Assembly (NCBI GenBank): GCA_002455955.1
Contig: DKLZ01000004.1
Location: 1 to 10,278, forward strand
Length of the DNA: 10,278 nucleotides
Direction: 5' to 3'
Source: Dehalococcoidia bacterium UBA6627
GTDB taxonomy: Bacteria > Chloroflexota > Dehalococcoidia > UBA2979
Shown piece after piece: positions 1 to 7,451 of this stretch. The notes under the pieces were generated by a model. It was not told the origin of the DNA, ran no database searches, and saw nothing but the letters and a program-made list of their open reading frames with translations. Made by a program: the position numbers and the translations under genes. The number at the start of each line of letters is the position of its first letter. The stretch's first letter is position 1.

Positions 1-140
1 TGCGCGGTTGGTGCTTCAGTATTGGGATCGAGGAATGAGCGGTGAATTCCAGCATTCCAGCCGAACAGCGGGCGACAGACAACTCCATCTAGGTCGATTG
101 TCATAACTGGTAAGTTGCGCCTACTTGAGGTGTAATTCAT
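1..140 (-). CDS. HAD-superfamily-like hydrolase, N-terminal fragment
   Basis: This is the 5' end of a minus-strand gene that continues beyond the left edge; only 46 complete codons are visible. The translation begins MNYTSSRRNLPVMTIDLDGV and carries a DLDG motif with Asp at residues 16 and 18, preceded by hydrophobic residues. That is motif I of the HAD superfamily, where the first Asp is the nucleophile and the second the general acid/base in phosphatases and related enzymes. The downstream HAD motifs lie outside the window, so the reaction cannot be named. The start is uncertain: ATG at 140 and an in-frame ATG at 104 are both possible, neither with a strong Shine-Dalgarno sequence, and the frame is closed by a stop about 60 bases upstream of 140. 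The MmgE/PrpD gene ends 97 bases upstream on the same strand, so co-transcription is possible. Confidence 0.6.
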   Translation of the reverse strand, partial: MNYTSSRRNLPVMTIDLDGVVCRPLFGWNAGIHRSFLDPNTEAPTA

Positions 141-237
141 GGAACACTCTGTCAGACCTAATGGCAGGCGCTGAAGGAAAAAGCGCTTTTGAGATCAGAA
201 TATATACGTATGTCGAAAAGTGAGACGTGATTCATCT

Positions 238-1638
238 TCAATGGTCGGCTGTTATGGCTAGTTGTTTGCCAGTACAGCAAATCTTCACGACCTCCGAAGC
301 CGTCATTGGTTGGGTTGCGTTCAATAGTTGTGCTGCAACATCTTCTGCAGCGTCGGTAAACCGAAAGCTGGTCATACGAGCGAATTTACTTGATAAGTCG
401 CTGTCTTTCACGCCTGTCTCGATGTCACCTGCTGGGTGATCGACGCGAGCAGTCAGTTCGATACCGTCGATCAGTCGTACCGAGACAACGCTTGGCCAAG
501 CCTCGGGATATGCAGCATCGAGATTTGGATCAGTGGAGAACGAAACACGATCAGCAAGCGCAAGAGTGGAGTGATTCTGGATCGTTTCGTCGGTGAATCG
601 ATTTGGTCCCAGATCACCGAATTCGAGTGCTGTGGCAATGCAGAATGGGAGAGAGAATTTTGCCGCGTATGGTGTTGATGGTTCCATTCCATCGAGGAGG
701 TCGAGTGCTTGTTCGTATATCTGCACGTGGACACTGTCGATCCGATCTGTTGTGACAGCGTTTTTTGAGCGCAGTTCGAGCGCTGCATCCACTGCTGAGT
801 GCGTGTGGCGGCATGCTGCGTGCACTTTGAAGGCGACACCGGCGATGCGCCAGTCCAGCATTTCTGCTGAGAGTCCTTCGCTTAAACGTGCGGGAAAAGT
901 TTCCGACGACATGGCCGCGAGGACGCCTTTCGGTCCTTCGAGGATACGAGTGGCGGCTGTGACTCCATGTTTCGCGAGTATTGCGGCGAGGATACCGTCG
1001 TGAGCCGCCTTCGCAGGATGTAGTTGTTTTGACATCGCACCGTCAGTAAGGAATTCCCAAAGACCGGCAGCAGTAGTGCCGGCACTACCAAGTGCATAGA
1101 CGGTGTCATCAGTATTGAGGCCATGGAGCCGTGCAGCTGCTGCAACAGCACCGAACGTGCCTGCCGTACCGGTGGTATGCCAATGCTGGTAATGGCTCGG
1201 GCCGAGAGCTTCACCAACACGGATTCCTACCTCGTATCCAACAGCGATTGCATCGAGTAGTTCGTAACCATCAGCATTAAGGTGTTCAGCAACGGCTAAT
1301 GCTGCTGAGATTGTGGGTGCTGCAGGGTGGTAGATAGATCCGGGATCGAGGTCATCCATCTCGAGTACGTGTGAAGCGGCTGCGTTCGCGAAAGCTGCAA
1401 GTGGGGCAGAGGTTTGTTTGCCGGATGCGAGGATCGTAGCTTGTGTGTGGCCACCGAGGCTATCGACGACCTCGCGAATTAACGATGGCGGGCGCATGTT
1501 ACCACCGGCGATGGCTGAGCCTAACCAGTCAAGTAGGTAGCGGCGGGCAGTTTGCCGAACCGGTGTTGGGACCTTGCTCTCGACAATGAATCTGGCCAGT
1601 TGTCGTGTAGCTCCAAATTTTGAGCTGGTGTCGATCAT
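238..1638 (-). CDS. MmgE/PrpD family protein (2-methylcitrate dehydratase / cis-aconitate decarboxylase fold)
   Basis: This 466-residue protein matches the usual MmgE/PrpD length of about 450-480 residues. The all-helical N-terminal domain (about 10-255) shows H90 followed by D95-D96, then HPAA at 104-107, H154-TTGT, and K204 with H207 in a KQLHPAKAA stretch. The lid domain (about 265-440) opens with K271 and a CRHTH segment at 276-280. These correspond in kind and spacing to the conserved His, Asp and Lys residues lining the active site of PrpD and of animal cis-aconitate decarboxylase. The family acts in the cytosol on citrate-like tricarboxylic or related acids, but many members are uncharacterised and the substrate cannot be assigned. 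ATG at 1638 is supported by an AGGTGA Shine-Dalgarno at 1642-1647. No prpB or prpC homologue is nearby, so a methylcitrate-cycle role is not supported by context. It is divergent from the quinone oxidoreductase gene. Confidence 0.93.
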   Translation of the reverse strand: MIDTSSKFGATRQLARFIVESKVPTPVRQTARRYLLDWLGSAIAGGNMRPPSLIREVVDSLGGHTQATILASGKQTSAPLAAFANAAASHVLEMDDLDPGSIYHPAAPTISAALAVAEHLNADGYELLDAIAVGYEVGIRVGEALGPSHYQHWHTTGTAGTFGAVAAAARLHGLNTDDTVYALGSAGTTAAGLWEFLTDGAMSKQLHPAKAAHDGILAAILAKHGVTAATRILEGPKGVLAAMSSETFPARLSEGLSAEMLDWRIAGVAFKVHAACRHTHSAVDAALELRSKNAVTTDRIDSVHVQIYEQALDLLDGMEPSTPYAAKFSLPFCIATALEFGDLGPNRFTDETIQNHSTLALADRVSFSTDPNLDAAYPEAWPSVVSVRLIDGIELTARVDHPAGDIETGVKDSDLSSKFARMTSFRFTDAAEDVAAQLLNATQPMTASEVVKICCTGKQLAITADH

Positions 1639-1641
1639 CGG

Positions 1642-1647
1642 TCACCT
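1642..1647 (-). promoter_or_regulatory. Ribosome binding site of the MmgE/PrpD gene
   Basis: On the minus strand AGGTGA lies three bases before the ATG at 1638. It is a good match to the anti-Shine-Dalgarno sequence and decides the start codon, although the spacing is short. Confidence 0.6.
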
Positions 1648-1672
1648 GACATTCTTTCGGTATTGAGCATTA

Positions 1673-1678
1673 AGTATA
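1673..1678 (-). promoter_or_regulatory. Possible -10 box for the MmgE/PrpD gene
   Basis: The minus strand reads TATACT about 35 bases upstream of the start codon, five of six matches to TATAAT. No good -35 hexamer stands 16-18 bases upstream, so this is only a weak promoter candidate. Confidence 0.25.
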
Positions 1679-1696
1679 GGTCGACTGAACCAAGTG

Positions 1697-1749
1697 CTAG
1701 GATTTCGCTCACGTCGTGATGATAGTGAGTTCGAATCTGACTAGGATTT
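1697..1749. promoter_or_regulatory. Candidate operator region: direct repeat and palindrome in the divergent intergenic region
   Basis: CTAGGATTT occurs at 1697-1705 and again at 1741-1749, 44 bases apart start to start, close to four helical turns. Between them is TCACG-T-CGTGA at 1709-1719, a perfect 5-1-5 inverted repeat, and a looser CTCAC/GTGAG pair at 1708-1712 and 1725-1729. The cluster sits between two divergent genes where a shared regulator would be expected to bind. No regulator gene is present in the window, so the assignment is inference. Confidence 0.3.
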
Positions 1750-1758
1750 TGATAGAGA

Positions 1759-1787
1759 TTGACCTGTTCCGCAAATGATATTAGATA
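1759..1787 (+). promoter_or_regulatory. Candidate sigma-70-type promoter of the quinone oxidoreductase operon
   Basis: TTGACC at 1759-1764 (five of six matches to TTGACA) is followed by a 17-base spacer and TAGATA at 1782-1787, a weak -10. TATTAG at 1780-1785 is an alternative -10 with a 15-base spacer. Transcription would start near 1794 and leave a very short leader before the ribosome binding site at 1800. Confidence 0.4.
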
Positions 1788-1799
1788 GACACACACTCT

Positions 1800-1805
1800 G
1801 GAGGG
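1800..1805 (+). promoter_or_regulatory. Ribosome binding site of the quinone oxidoreductase gene
   Basis: GGAGGG is a strong Shine-Dalgarno sequence three bases before the ATG at 1809, and it fixes the start codon. Confidence 0.7.
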
Positions 1806-1808
1806 AAT

Positions 1809-2795
1809 ATGCGGGCGGCGCTAATTACTGAACCTGGTGGACCTGAGGTGTTTCAGCTCGAAGAGATACCTGATCCGGAATTTGGTCCTGACGATGTTTT
1901 GGTTGCTGTTCATGCGACAGCATTAAACCGCGCAGACCTGCTCCAGCGAATGGGGCGATACCCCGGACCGCCAGGCACGCGAGACGACCTGCCTGGGTTA
2001 GAGATGGCTGGAATTGTTGAAGCTGTTGGCGATCGTGTAGTCGGTTGGCAACCGGGTGATCGAGTTATGGCACTTCTGAGCGGTGGTGGTTATGGATCAA
2101 AGGTTGTTGTACATGAGCGTCTGCTGATGCCAATCCCAGCCAAATTAGATTTTCAACAGGCCGCATCAATCCCTGAGGTGTTTCTTACTGCCTATGATGC
2201 ACTGTTTGCTCAGTGTGAACTCGCTATGGGTGAGAATGTATTGGTTCATGCTGCTGGGTCGGGTGTGGGCACAGCAGCGATTCAACTCGCCTCGTCACAG
2301 AGTTGTCAGATTTTTGGGACTGCTGGGACTACGGAGAAGCTCGAACGAGCTGCCGAGCTAGGTTTGAGTGTCGGTATTAACTATCACGAAAGCGATTTTT
2401 CAGATGTCGTGCTTGATCGGACTGACGGAGATGGTGTGCAAGTGGTTCTTGACGTGATCGGCGCACCTTATTGGGAGCAGAATCTCCGTTCGCTTAGCAT
2501 CCGAGGGAGAATGGTAATCGTAGGTACGATGGGTGGCGCAAAACTTGAGGTCAACATCGGAGCATTAATGGGGAAGCGTTTGCGAGTTCACGGGACCGTG
2601 CTTCGCGCGCGATCACTCGAAGAAAAGGCTACGTTGACTCAGAAATTCGTTGATCGAATTCTTCCGTTATTCCAGAACGAGAAGCTCAGTCCAATTGTTG
2701 ATCGAGTGTTTCCGCTTGAGGAAGTATCGGAGGCCCATCGATATATGGAGACGAACGCGAACTTTGGCAAAATTGTATTGCAACACGATCGATGA
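1809..2795 (+). CDS. NAD(P)H:quinone oxidoreductase-like MDR dehydrogenase (PIG3/QOR type)
   Basis: This 328-residue protein of the medium-chain dehydrogenase/reductase superfamily has the length and layout of the zinc-free quinone oxidoreductases. The N-terminal GroES-like domain (about 1-120) contains ALNRADLLQRMGRYPGPPG and a GLEMAGIVEAVGDRV segment, both typical of the QOR/PIG3 branch. The Rossmann domain (about 125-265) has the nucleotide-binding motif HAAGSGVGTAAIQLA at 147-161 and TAGTTEKL at 171-178, the region that usually binds the 2'-phosphate of NADPH. The Cys-rich structural zinc loop of alcohol dehydrogenases is absent. The family reduces quinones or alkenals/enones in the cytosol; the physiological substrate cannot be read here. 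It is probably the first gene of a two-gene operon with the serine hydrolase 28 bases downstream. Confidence 0.93.
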   Translation: MRAALITEPGGPEVFQLEEIPDPEFGPDDVLVAVHATALNRADLLQRMGRYPGPPGTRDDLPGLEMAGIVEAVGDRVVGWQPGDRVMALLSGGGYGSKVVVHERLLMPIPAKLDFQQAASIPEVFLTAYDALFAQCELAMGENVLVHAAGSGVGTAAIQLASSQSCQIFGTAGTTEKLERAAELGLSVGINYHESDFSDVVLDRTDGDGVQVVLDVIGAPYWEQNLRSLSIRGRMVIVGTMGGAKLEVNIGALMGKRLRVHGTVLRARSLEEKATLTQKFVDRILPLFQNEKLSPIVDRVFPLEEVSEAHRYMETNANFGKIVLQHDR

Positions 2796-2823
2796 ACTTG
2801 CAAACGAATGTTGATTGGTTTGA

Positions 2824-3936
2824 GTGATGGTTGAGGCAATACGTGGCCTGACCACGAGTGGATGTCGGGCGATTGAAGATCTGGCTCATAGACATCTGGA
2901 GAATCGATGGCACACCGGAGCTCAGGTTGCGGTCTACCGTGACGGTGAATTGCAGCTCGAAGTTCGGGTGGGTGAGGCAGCTGGTGAAGAACATCGGTTG
3001 CTTTATTTCTCTGCGACCAAGCCACTCGTCACCATCGGTGTTCTGACACTCATTGAAAGAGGGCAAATCGAACTAGATACCCCCCTGATTCAAGTATGGC
3101 CCGAGTTCGGGCAGGGTAGTAAGGCCGACTGCACTTTACGTCACGTGCTGACACATCAGGGAGGTTTTCCAGTTTTTGATCGAAATTTTGATTGGAGGCA
3201 GATCGATGACTGGACTGCGATTGTCCAGTCGACCGCTGCGATCGAGGCAGAATGGCCTCCAGGTACTGATACGGGCTATCACCCCCTGACATTCGGCATC
3301 GTCCTCGGCGAGTTAATCCGACGAATTGATGGGCGCGAGCCGCGAGAATTCATGCAGGACGAACTCTTTGAACCACTCGGTATGAAGGCGAGTATTGGTA
3401 TTACCGATAGAAATTTGGAAAATCAAATCGTCCTCCCCATCGCGATGTCGGAGGCAACTTTTGACGATCCAAATGGCACCGAGAAGCGAACGAGCGAGAT
3501 CGTTAGCCGTTTTCACCTAAGCTCAACGCTACGCGCTCAACTGCCTGCGGCTAATGCGATCGGCACTGCGGAAGCACTAGCTCGCTTCTACTCAATGTTA
3601 GAACGTCGTTGGAACGATTCTGATGCATTTGCTGGTGTCTGTCCTTTGTCACGAGATCTTCTGCGGATGGCTACCCGTGTTCAAAACACGGTTAGTGTTG
3701 ATCGCACGAGCCACTTACCAGCTTCCTATGGACTCGGGTTTATCGTTGATGGCGCTTTCCCACCGTTCAACGAACCTGATGTTTTCGGTCATGGCGGTCA
3801 ACAGAGCGTGATTTCTTATGCCGATCCTGTGCGAGGGCTTGCTGTCGCTTACTTAACAAATGGGCTACAAGAGCCATTGACGGTTCAGCTTCGAACTGAG
3901 GAAATGGTTACTGCTGTTATTGAGGCTTGTCGGTAG
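2824..3936 (+). CDS. Beta-lactamase-fold serine hydrolase (class C / EstB-type esterase or amidase)
   Basis: This roughly 370-residue protein belongs to the beta-lactamase/penicillin-binding-protein-like (S12, Pfam Beta-lactamase) family. All three motifs are visible: SATK at 63-66 with the nucleophile Ser63 and base Lys66, Tyr152 in GYHPLTFG as the YxN equivalent, and HGG at 323-325 in place of KTG. The HGG form and absence of a signal peptide point to a cytosolic esterase, lactonase or amidase rather than a secreted drug-resistance beta-lactamase. Start choice is ambiguous: GTG at 2824 and ATG at 2827 are adjacent and neither has a clear Shine-Dalgarno, so translation may depend on the upstream gene, which ends 28 bases before. 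It is convergent with the CoA-transferase gene, with only 30 bases between the stop codons. Confidence 0.92.
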   Translation: MMVEAIRGLTTSGCRAIEDLAHRHLENRWHTGAQVAVYRDGELQLEVRVGEAAGEEHRLLYFSATKPLVTIGVLTLIERGQIELDTPLIQVWPEFGQGSKADCTLRHVLTHQGGFPVFDRNFDWRQIDDWTAIVQSTAAIEAEWPPGTDTGYHPLTFGIVLGELIRRIDGREPREFMQDELFEPLGMKASIGITDRNLENQIVLPIAMSEATFDDPNGTEKRTSEIVSRFHLSSTLRAQLPAANAIGTAEALARFYSMLERRWNDSDAFAGVCPLSRDLLRMATRVQNTVSVDRTSHLPASYGLGFIVDGAFPPFNEPDVFGHGGQQSVISYADPVRGLAVAYLTNGLQEPLTVQLRTEEMVTAVIEACR

Positions 3937-3951
3937 CTCTCGCGCATGCCG

Positions 3952-3968
3952 AACCGTTCGAGTCGGTT
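3952..3968. terminator. Weak possible bidirectional terminator between convergent genes
   Basis: AACCG at 3952-3956 and CGGTT at 3964-3968 can form a 5-bp stem with a 7-base loop, followed on the plus strand by ATTCTTCT. The stem is short and overlaps the stop codon of the minus-strand gene. It is the only terminator-like structure seen in this convergent gap. Confidence 0.25.
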
Positions 3969-6423
3969 ATTCTTCTGGAATCTCTGGCGGGGTCTCTACT
4001 ATGACGCTTGCTCTGCGTAGCTCTTCCAGATCTTCTTCCGACATGTCTAGCAGGCCCGCAAAGACTTCGTCGTTATGCTCACCAAGACCAGGTGCAGCGA
4101 CACGATAGGTAATTGGTGTTCTGCTTAATCGGATAGGGTTCCCCGGATAAAGTCGTAAACCAACGTCCGGGTGGTTCAATTCAGCCCAGAAGGCCCGTCT
4201 TTCAAGTTGAGGGTCTTCCAGAAGGTCACGGGCATCGCTTACCTGAACAGCGAGCACATTACGTGACTGCAGTGTGTTCATAGCTTTTTTAGGGCTCTGC
4301 CCGCGGGTCCAGGCACTGATCGCAAGGTCGATTTCGTCATGGCGTGCGCGTCTATCTGGCTCGTCAAGTGTCAGCAACTCAGGACTCAAGTTTGCAACCT
4401 CACAGAGCGATTGCCATTCCGTGTCGTTTGTGCAGCTAATTGCCACCCAGCGATCGTTACCGATGCATGGGTACACACCCTGTGGAGCGAATTTCGCATG
4501 ACGATTACCCATTCGAGGAGGATTTGAACCGCGTACCTGAGCTGCCAGTAACTCATCACCCGTGAATGTGGCCATAGACTCAGACATTGCTGTCTCAACA
4601 TGCTGTGCTTTACCTGAATGCTGGCGATTCCAGAGTGCCACCAAAGTACCGGCGACGGCTGCCAGACCGGACACCGGATCTGCCCAGGCGACACCTGAAC
4701 GATACGGACCTGAATCGGCGTAACCCATCATTGATGTGAGCCCGGCTGCTGCTTCGATTACGGGACCTAATGCTACCCGGTTTTGGCCAGGTCCTGAGGA
4801 CCCGTATCCTGGCATCGACGTATAGACGATGTGTGAGTTCATATCTTTGAGCGAGTCGAAATCAAAGCCGAGCTGTGGCATCACGCGAGGACTGTAGTTT
4901 TCTAGAACGACATCTGCATGTTTGACGAGTGCTGCGAGTATTTCTCGGCCTCGCTCATCTTGCAGATCCAAAGTGATGCCACGTTTGTTGCGGGCAAGTT
5001 TGTTGAAGCCACTGTTACGATTCCAGTGCCGTTCTCCGGAGTCATTCTCGGGATAGAGGTGCTGCATTGCAGCGTAATTTGCATCGATACCACGAGGCCC
5101 ACGATTCCATGGTGCCTCTATAGAAATTACGTCCGCACCTAGATCTCCGAGTATCCGACCGGCGATTGGACCAGCCCATACTCGTGTCAGGTCAAGTACT
5201 CGTAGTCCTTGGAGTGGTCCGTAATCTAGGTCTTCTGTCTGAAGGCCACGCCATCGCAGTGGCCCGTGTAACGCTGCATCATCCGGTGTTTTTGCCCATT
5301 GCTCAATGATGTTCTCGATTCCATCATTGGACGGTTCTAGAGGTGGCATTTCAGGTTTCGGTACGTGACCATCGATCAGAAACGGCCCACGTGGGATTCG
5401 CAGTGGGGGTTGCCCTTCTAGAGATTCCCAAAAGTTCCGATCTTCGAGTTGTTCGTCATCGAGGACTTCAAGCAGTTCGGGGACTGGCCCTATGGGTGCG
5501 AAGACTGCTCTACCAAGATCCGTAATCTCGGCGGCAGTAAGCTCCATAAGTCTCGGGATGAGTGCATCATCGAATTCCTGTTTGTGTGATGCGCGGGATT
5601 GCATGTCGGCGAAGCGTGGATCATCAAAAAGGTGTTCGTAGCCCAGAACTTGTACGAACGGGATCAATTTTTTATCACCCGACATGCCAAGGAATATATA
5701 ACCGTCTTTGCAAGGGTAGACACCCGATGGATGCCAGATACCCGGTTGCTTATTTCCCTCGCGCCGGACGATGTGCCCGCCATGCGTCCACATCACGGAC
5801 GTGTGTTGGTGGAGAGCAACCATCCCTTCGAAGTGGGAGATTTCAATATTCTGTCCGAGACGGAACCGTGGGTCATGCGCTCGTTCTCGTGCAAGTAGCG
5901 CTGCCATACAACCGATGAAGGCGTGCGTACCTGCCTGCAGCAAGGTGTGTGAACCAGCTCTCGGGATAGGTTCACGATCAGGTTCACCGGATAGGTACAT
6001 GTGGCCACCGATAGCGTCGTCGGTGAACACATTTGATCGGTATCCAGCATATGGTCCGCTTAATCCAAATGGCGAGATCGAGACTCGAATCAACCGATCG
6101 CCACAGATTGAGCTTGGCAGTGGGGTATGTGGGTCAGGCGCGGAGCTTTCGATCATCACGTCGGCGAATTCTAGTAGGCGAGCCAGTTCGTTGAGTCCGT
6201 CGCTACTGTTGACGTCGATGCAGATACTACGTTTGCTTGTGTTGAAGAACGCAAACTCAGAGCCGATTTCCCCCCAAGGTTCACCGCTGGTGCGTAACTC
6301 ATCGCCGTCAGGGGGTTCGACCTTAATGACCTCTGCCCCGTAGTCGGCAAAGAGTTTGGCAGCAAATGCACCTGCGGGTGAACCAGCAATTTCAACGATT
6401 TGTAAGTTGTGGAACGGTTTCAC
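3967..6423 (-). CDS. Tandem-fused class III (CaiB/BaiF) CoA-transferase with a probably inactive N-terminal half
   Basis: This protein has 818 residues, about twice the usual 380-420 of a CaiB/BaiF CoA-transferase. Domain 1 (about 1-385) begins LQIVEIAGSPAGAFAAKLFADYGAEVIKVE; domain 2 (about 402-790) begins with the matching LRVLDLTRVWAGPIAGRILG. The family moves CoA between carboxylic acids through an aspartyl-CoA anhydride. The catalytic Asp of the family is recognisable in domain 2 as D582 in GVAWADPVSGL, but the aligned stretch of domain 1 (GSHTLLQAGTH, 157-167) has Leu161 there. Single-domain members form interlocked dimers, so this may be a covalent pseudo-dimer with one working site. 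The start is GTG at 6423 because the conserved N-terminal strand begins right after it; no good Shine-Dalgarno is seen. It lies 89 bases downstream of the permease gene on the same strand. The acyl substrate is unknown. Confidence 0.92.
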   Translation of the reverse strand: MKPFHNLQIVEIAGSPAGAFAAKLFADYGAEVIKVEPPDGDELRTSGEPWGEIGSEFAFFNTSKRSICIDVNSSDGLNELARLLEFADVMIESSAPDPHTPLPSSICGDRLIRVSISPFGLSGPYAGYRSNVFTDDAIGGHMYLSGEPDREPIPRAGSHTLLQAGTHAFIGCMAALLARERAHDPRFRLGQNIEISHFEGMVALHQHTSVMWTHGGHIVRREGNKQPGIWHPSGVYPCKDGYIFLGMSGDKKLIPFVQVLGYEHLFDDPRFADMQSRASHKQEFDDALIPRLMELTAAEITDLGRAVFAPIGPVPELLEVLDDEQLEDRNFWESLEGQPPLRIPRGPFLIDGHVPKPEMPPLEPSNDGIENIIEQWAKTPDDAALHGPLRWRGLQTEDLDYGPLQGLRVLDLTRVWAGPIAGRILGDLGADVISIEAPWNRGPRGIDANYAAMQHLYPENDSGERHWNRNSGFNKLARNKRGITLDLQDERGREILAALVKHADVVLENYSPRVMPQLGFDFDSLKDMNSHIVYTSMPGYGSSGPGQNRVALGPVIEAAAGLTSMMGYADSGPYRSGVAWADPVSGLAAVAGTLVALWNRQHSGKAQHVETAMSESMATFTGDELLAAQVRGSNPPRMGNRHAKFAPQGVYPCIGNDRWVAISCTNDTEWQSLCEVANLSPELLTLDEPDRRARHDEIDLAISAWTRGQSPKKAMNTLQSRNVLAVQVSDARDLLEDPQLERRAFWAELNHPDVGLRLYPGNPIRLSRTPITYRVAAPGLGEHNDEVFAGLLDMSEEDLEELRRASVIVETPPEIPEE

Positions 6424-6438
6424 AAAGAATTTCGTTCT

Positions 6439-6497
6439 CGCGGTCTACCGCGCATTGTTCGATCGTGTGAAGCGGTCGTTAAGCAGCTACTGTAGCT
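6439..6497 (-). promoter_or_regulatory. Two short inverted repeats in the CoA-transferase leader
   Basis: The 89-base gap between the permease stop and the CoA-transferase GTG holds CGCGGT/ACCGCG at 6439-6452 (a 5-bp stem with a 4-base loop is the realistic form) and AGCTAC-T-GTAGCT at 6485-6497. The first begins only 15 bases before the start codon, where a Shine-Dalgarno would be expected and is not seen. Neither is followed by a T-run on the minus strand, so they are not convincing terminators. Their function is unknown. Confidence 0.3.
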
Positions 6498-6512
6498 ATC
6501 GTCTCGGCGTTG

Positions 6513-7451
6513 TCATCTTGCGTGCCGTAGCCGTGGGTCAAGGGCGTCTCGTAGCCAATCGCCAAAGAGGTTGCCAGCGAGGGATACGGTGATAATAGCT
6601 ATTCCTGGGATCGTAACGAGCCACCAAGCAATCGAAAGTACGTCGCGCCCCTCAGAAATCATCTTGCCCCAGGAGATTGTCTGCTGGTCGACACCGACGC
6701 CGAGATAACTGAGCCCCGCTTCAGCGATGATCACGGTAGCAACATTTAATGTGGCGAGGATCACAATGGTGTTCAGTAAGTTCGGCAGGATATGGCGAAA
6801 CATTATCCGCGCATCGGTAGATCCGATCGTTCGTGCCGCTAGCACGAAGTCAGTTTCTGAAAGAGCGAGTGCCTCGCTTCGTACGATGCGAGCTTGTGAA
6901 GACCAGAGGAAGATCACAAGCACGATTACCACATTACGTAGGCTTGGTCCGAATATTGAGGCAAATAGGACGGCAAGTAAGATACCTGGCAATGCCATCT
7001 GCAGGTCTACCAGCCCCATCAGTAGGCGGCTGGTCCAGCCGCCTATCCATGCCGCAAATAGACCGACAAGAGCACCGATCAGTGTCGAAAGGGGAATGAT
7101 CACGACGACTATGAACAACGAGAGTCTTGCGCCGTTCAGTAAACGACTCAGTACGTCGCGTCCTAGATCGTCAGTTCCTAGTGCGTGATCCCAACTTCCG
7201 TTGGACTGAAATCCAGTTTCAGCGAGTCGGTTGATGAGGTCGATCTCAGTGGCATCGTATGGTGCCAAGGCTGGGCCAAATACACCTGTAATTACGAACA
7301 GTATCATCACACCGATTGGGAAACCGAGTGTTAGTGGCGAGTGGAGATGAAACTTTCGAGGACGATACTTCTCAAACAGTGCAGCATCGGATTCGCGGTC
7401 TTCATCCATGTCGGCATCAGTGGTCGTGGAAGTGTCAGGTGCTGTACTCAC
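6513..7451 (-). CDS. ABC transporter permease, DppC/OppC type
   Basis: This 312-residue inner-membrane protein forms half of the translocation channel of a peptide/nickel/opine-type importer. After an acidic, Ser/Thr-rich cytosolic N-terminus (1-35), the first membrane helix spans about 43-63. The DppC signature HALGTDDLGRDVLSRLLNGARLSL is at 89-112, followed by further helices near 113-135, 145-167, 172-187, 228-248 and 275-295. The cytosolic EAA-type coupling loop (ALALSETDFVLAARTIGSTDARIMFRH, about 194-220) docks the ATPase. The C-terminus ends in the family-typical GDWLRDALDPRLR. The GTG start at 7451 overlaps the stop of the upstream permease gene by four bases (GTGA) and has a strong GGAGGT, so the two are translationally coupled. 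No ATPase gene follows; a CoA-transferase gene comes next. Confidence 0.95.
   Translation of the reverse strand: MSTAPDTSTTTDADMDEDRESDAALFEKYRPRKFHLHSPLTLGFPIGVMILFVITGVFGPALAPYDATEIDLINRLAETGFQSNGSWDHALGTDDLGRDVLSRLLNGARLSLFIVVVIIPLSTLIGALVGLFAAWIGGWTSRLLMGLVDLQMALPGILLAVLFASIFGPSLRNVVIVLVIFLWSSQARIVRSEALALSETDFVLAARTIGSTDARIMFRHILPNLLNTIVILATLNVATVIIAEAGLSYLGVGVDQQTISWGKMISEGRDVLSIAWWLVTIPGIAIITVSLAGNLFGDWLRDALDPRLRHAR

Noticed and set aside
179..190. AAAAGCGCTTTT palindrome, and GCGCT/AGCGC followed by TTTT, as a terminator
   Set aside because: The stem is only five pairs, and in the orientation with a T-run no plus-strand gene ends nearby; a chance palindrome is as likely.
593..1003. 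Plus-strand and alternative minus-strand open frames within the MmgE/PrpD gene
   Set aside because: They overlap clearly conserved motifs of the MmgE/PrpD protein in another frame; their translations are low-complexity Ser/Arg/Ala-rich shadows.
238..1638. Naming the MmgE/PrpD protein prpD of the methylcitrate cycle
   Set aside because: The fold is clear, but no methylcitrate synthase or methylisocitrate lyase gene is nearby and the family is functionally diverse.
2824..3936. Serine hydrolase as an antibiotic-resistance beta-lactamase
   Set aside because: There is no signal peptide, the third motif is HGG rather than KTG, and the genetic context is metabolic; an esterase or amidase is far more likely.
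5771..6343. A 190-codon plus-strand open frame opposite domain 1 of the CoA-transferase
   Set aside because: It lies antisense to a strongly conserved coding region, with no ribosome site or domain recognised.
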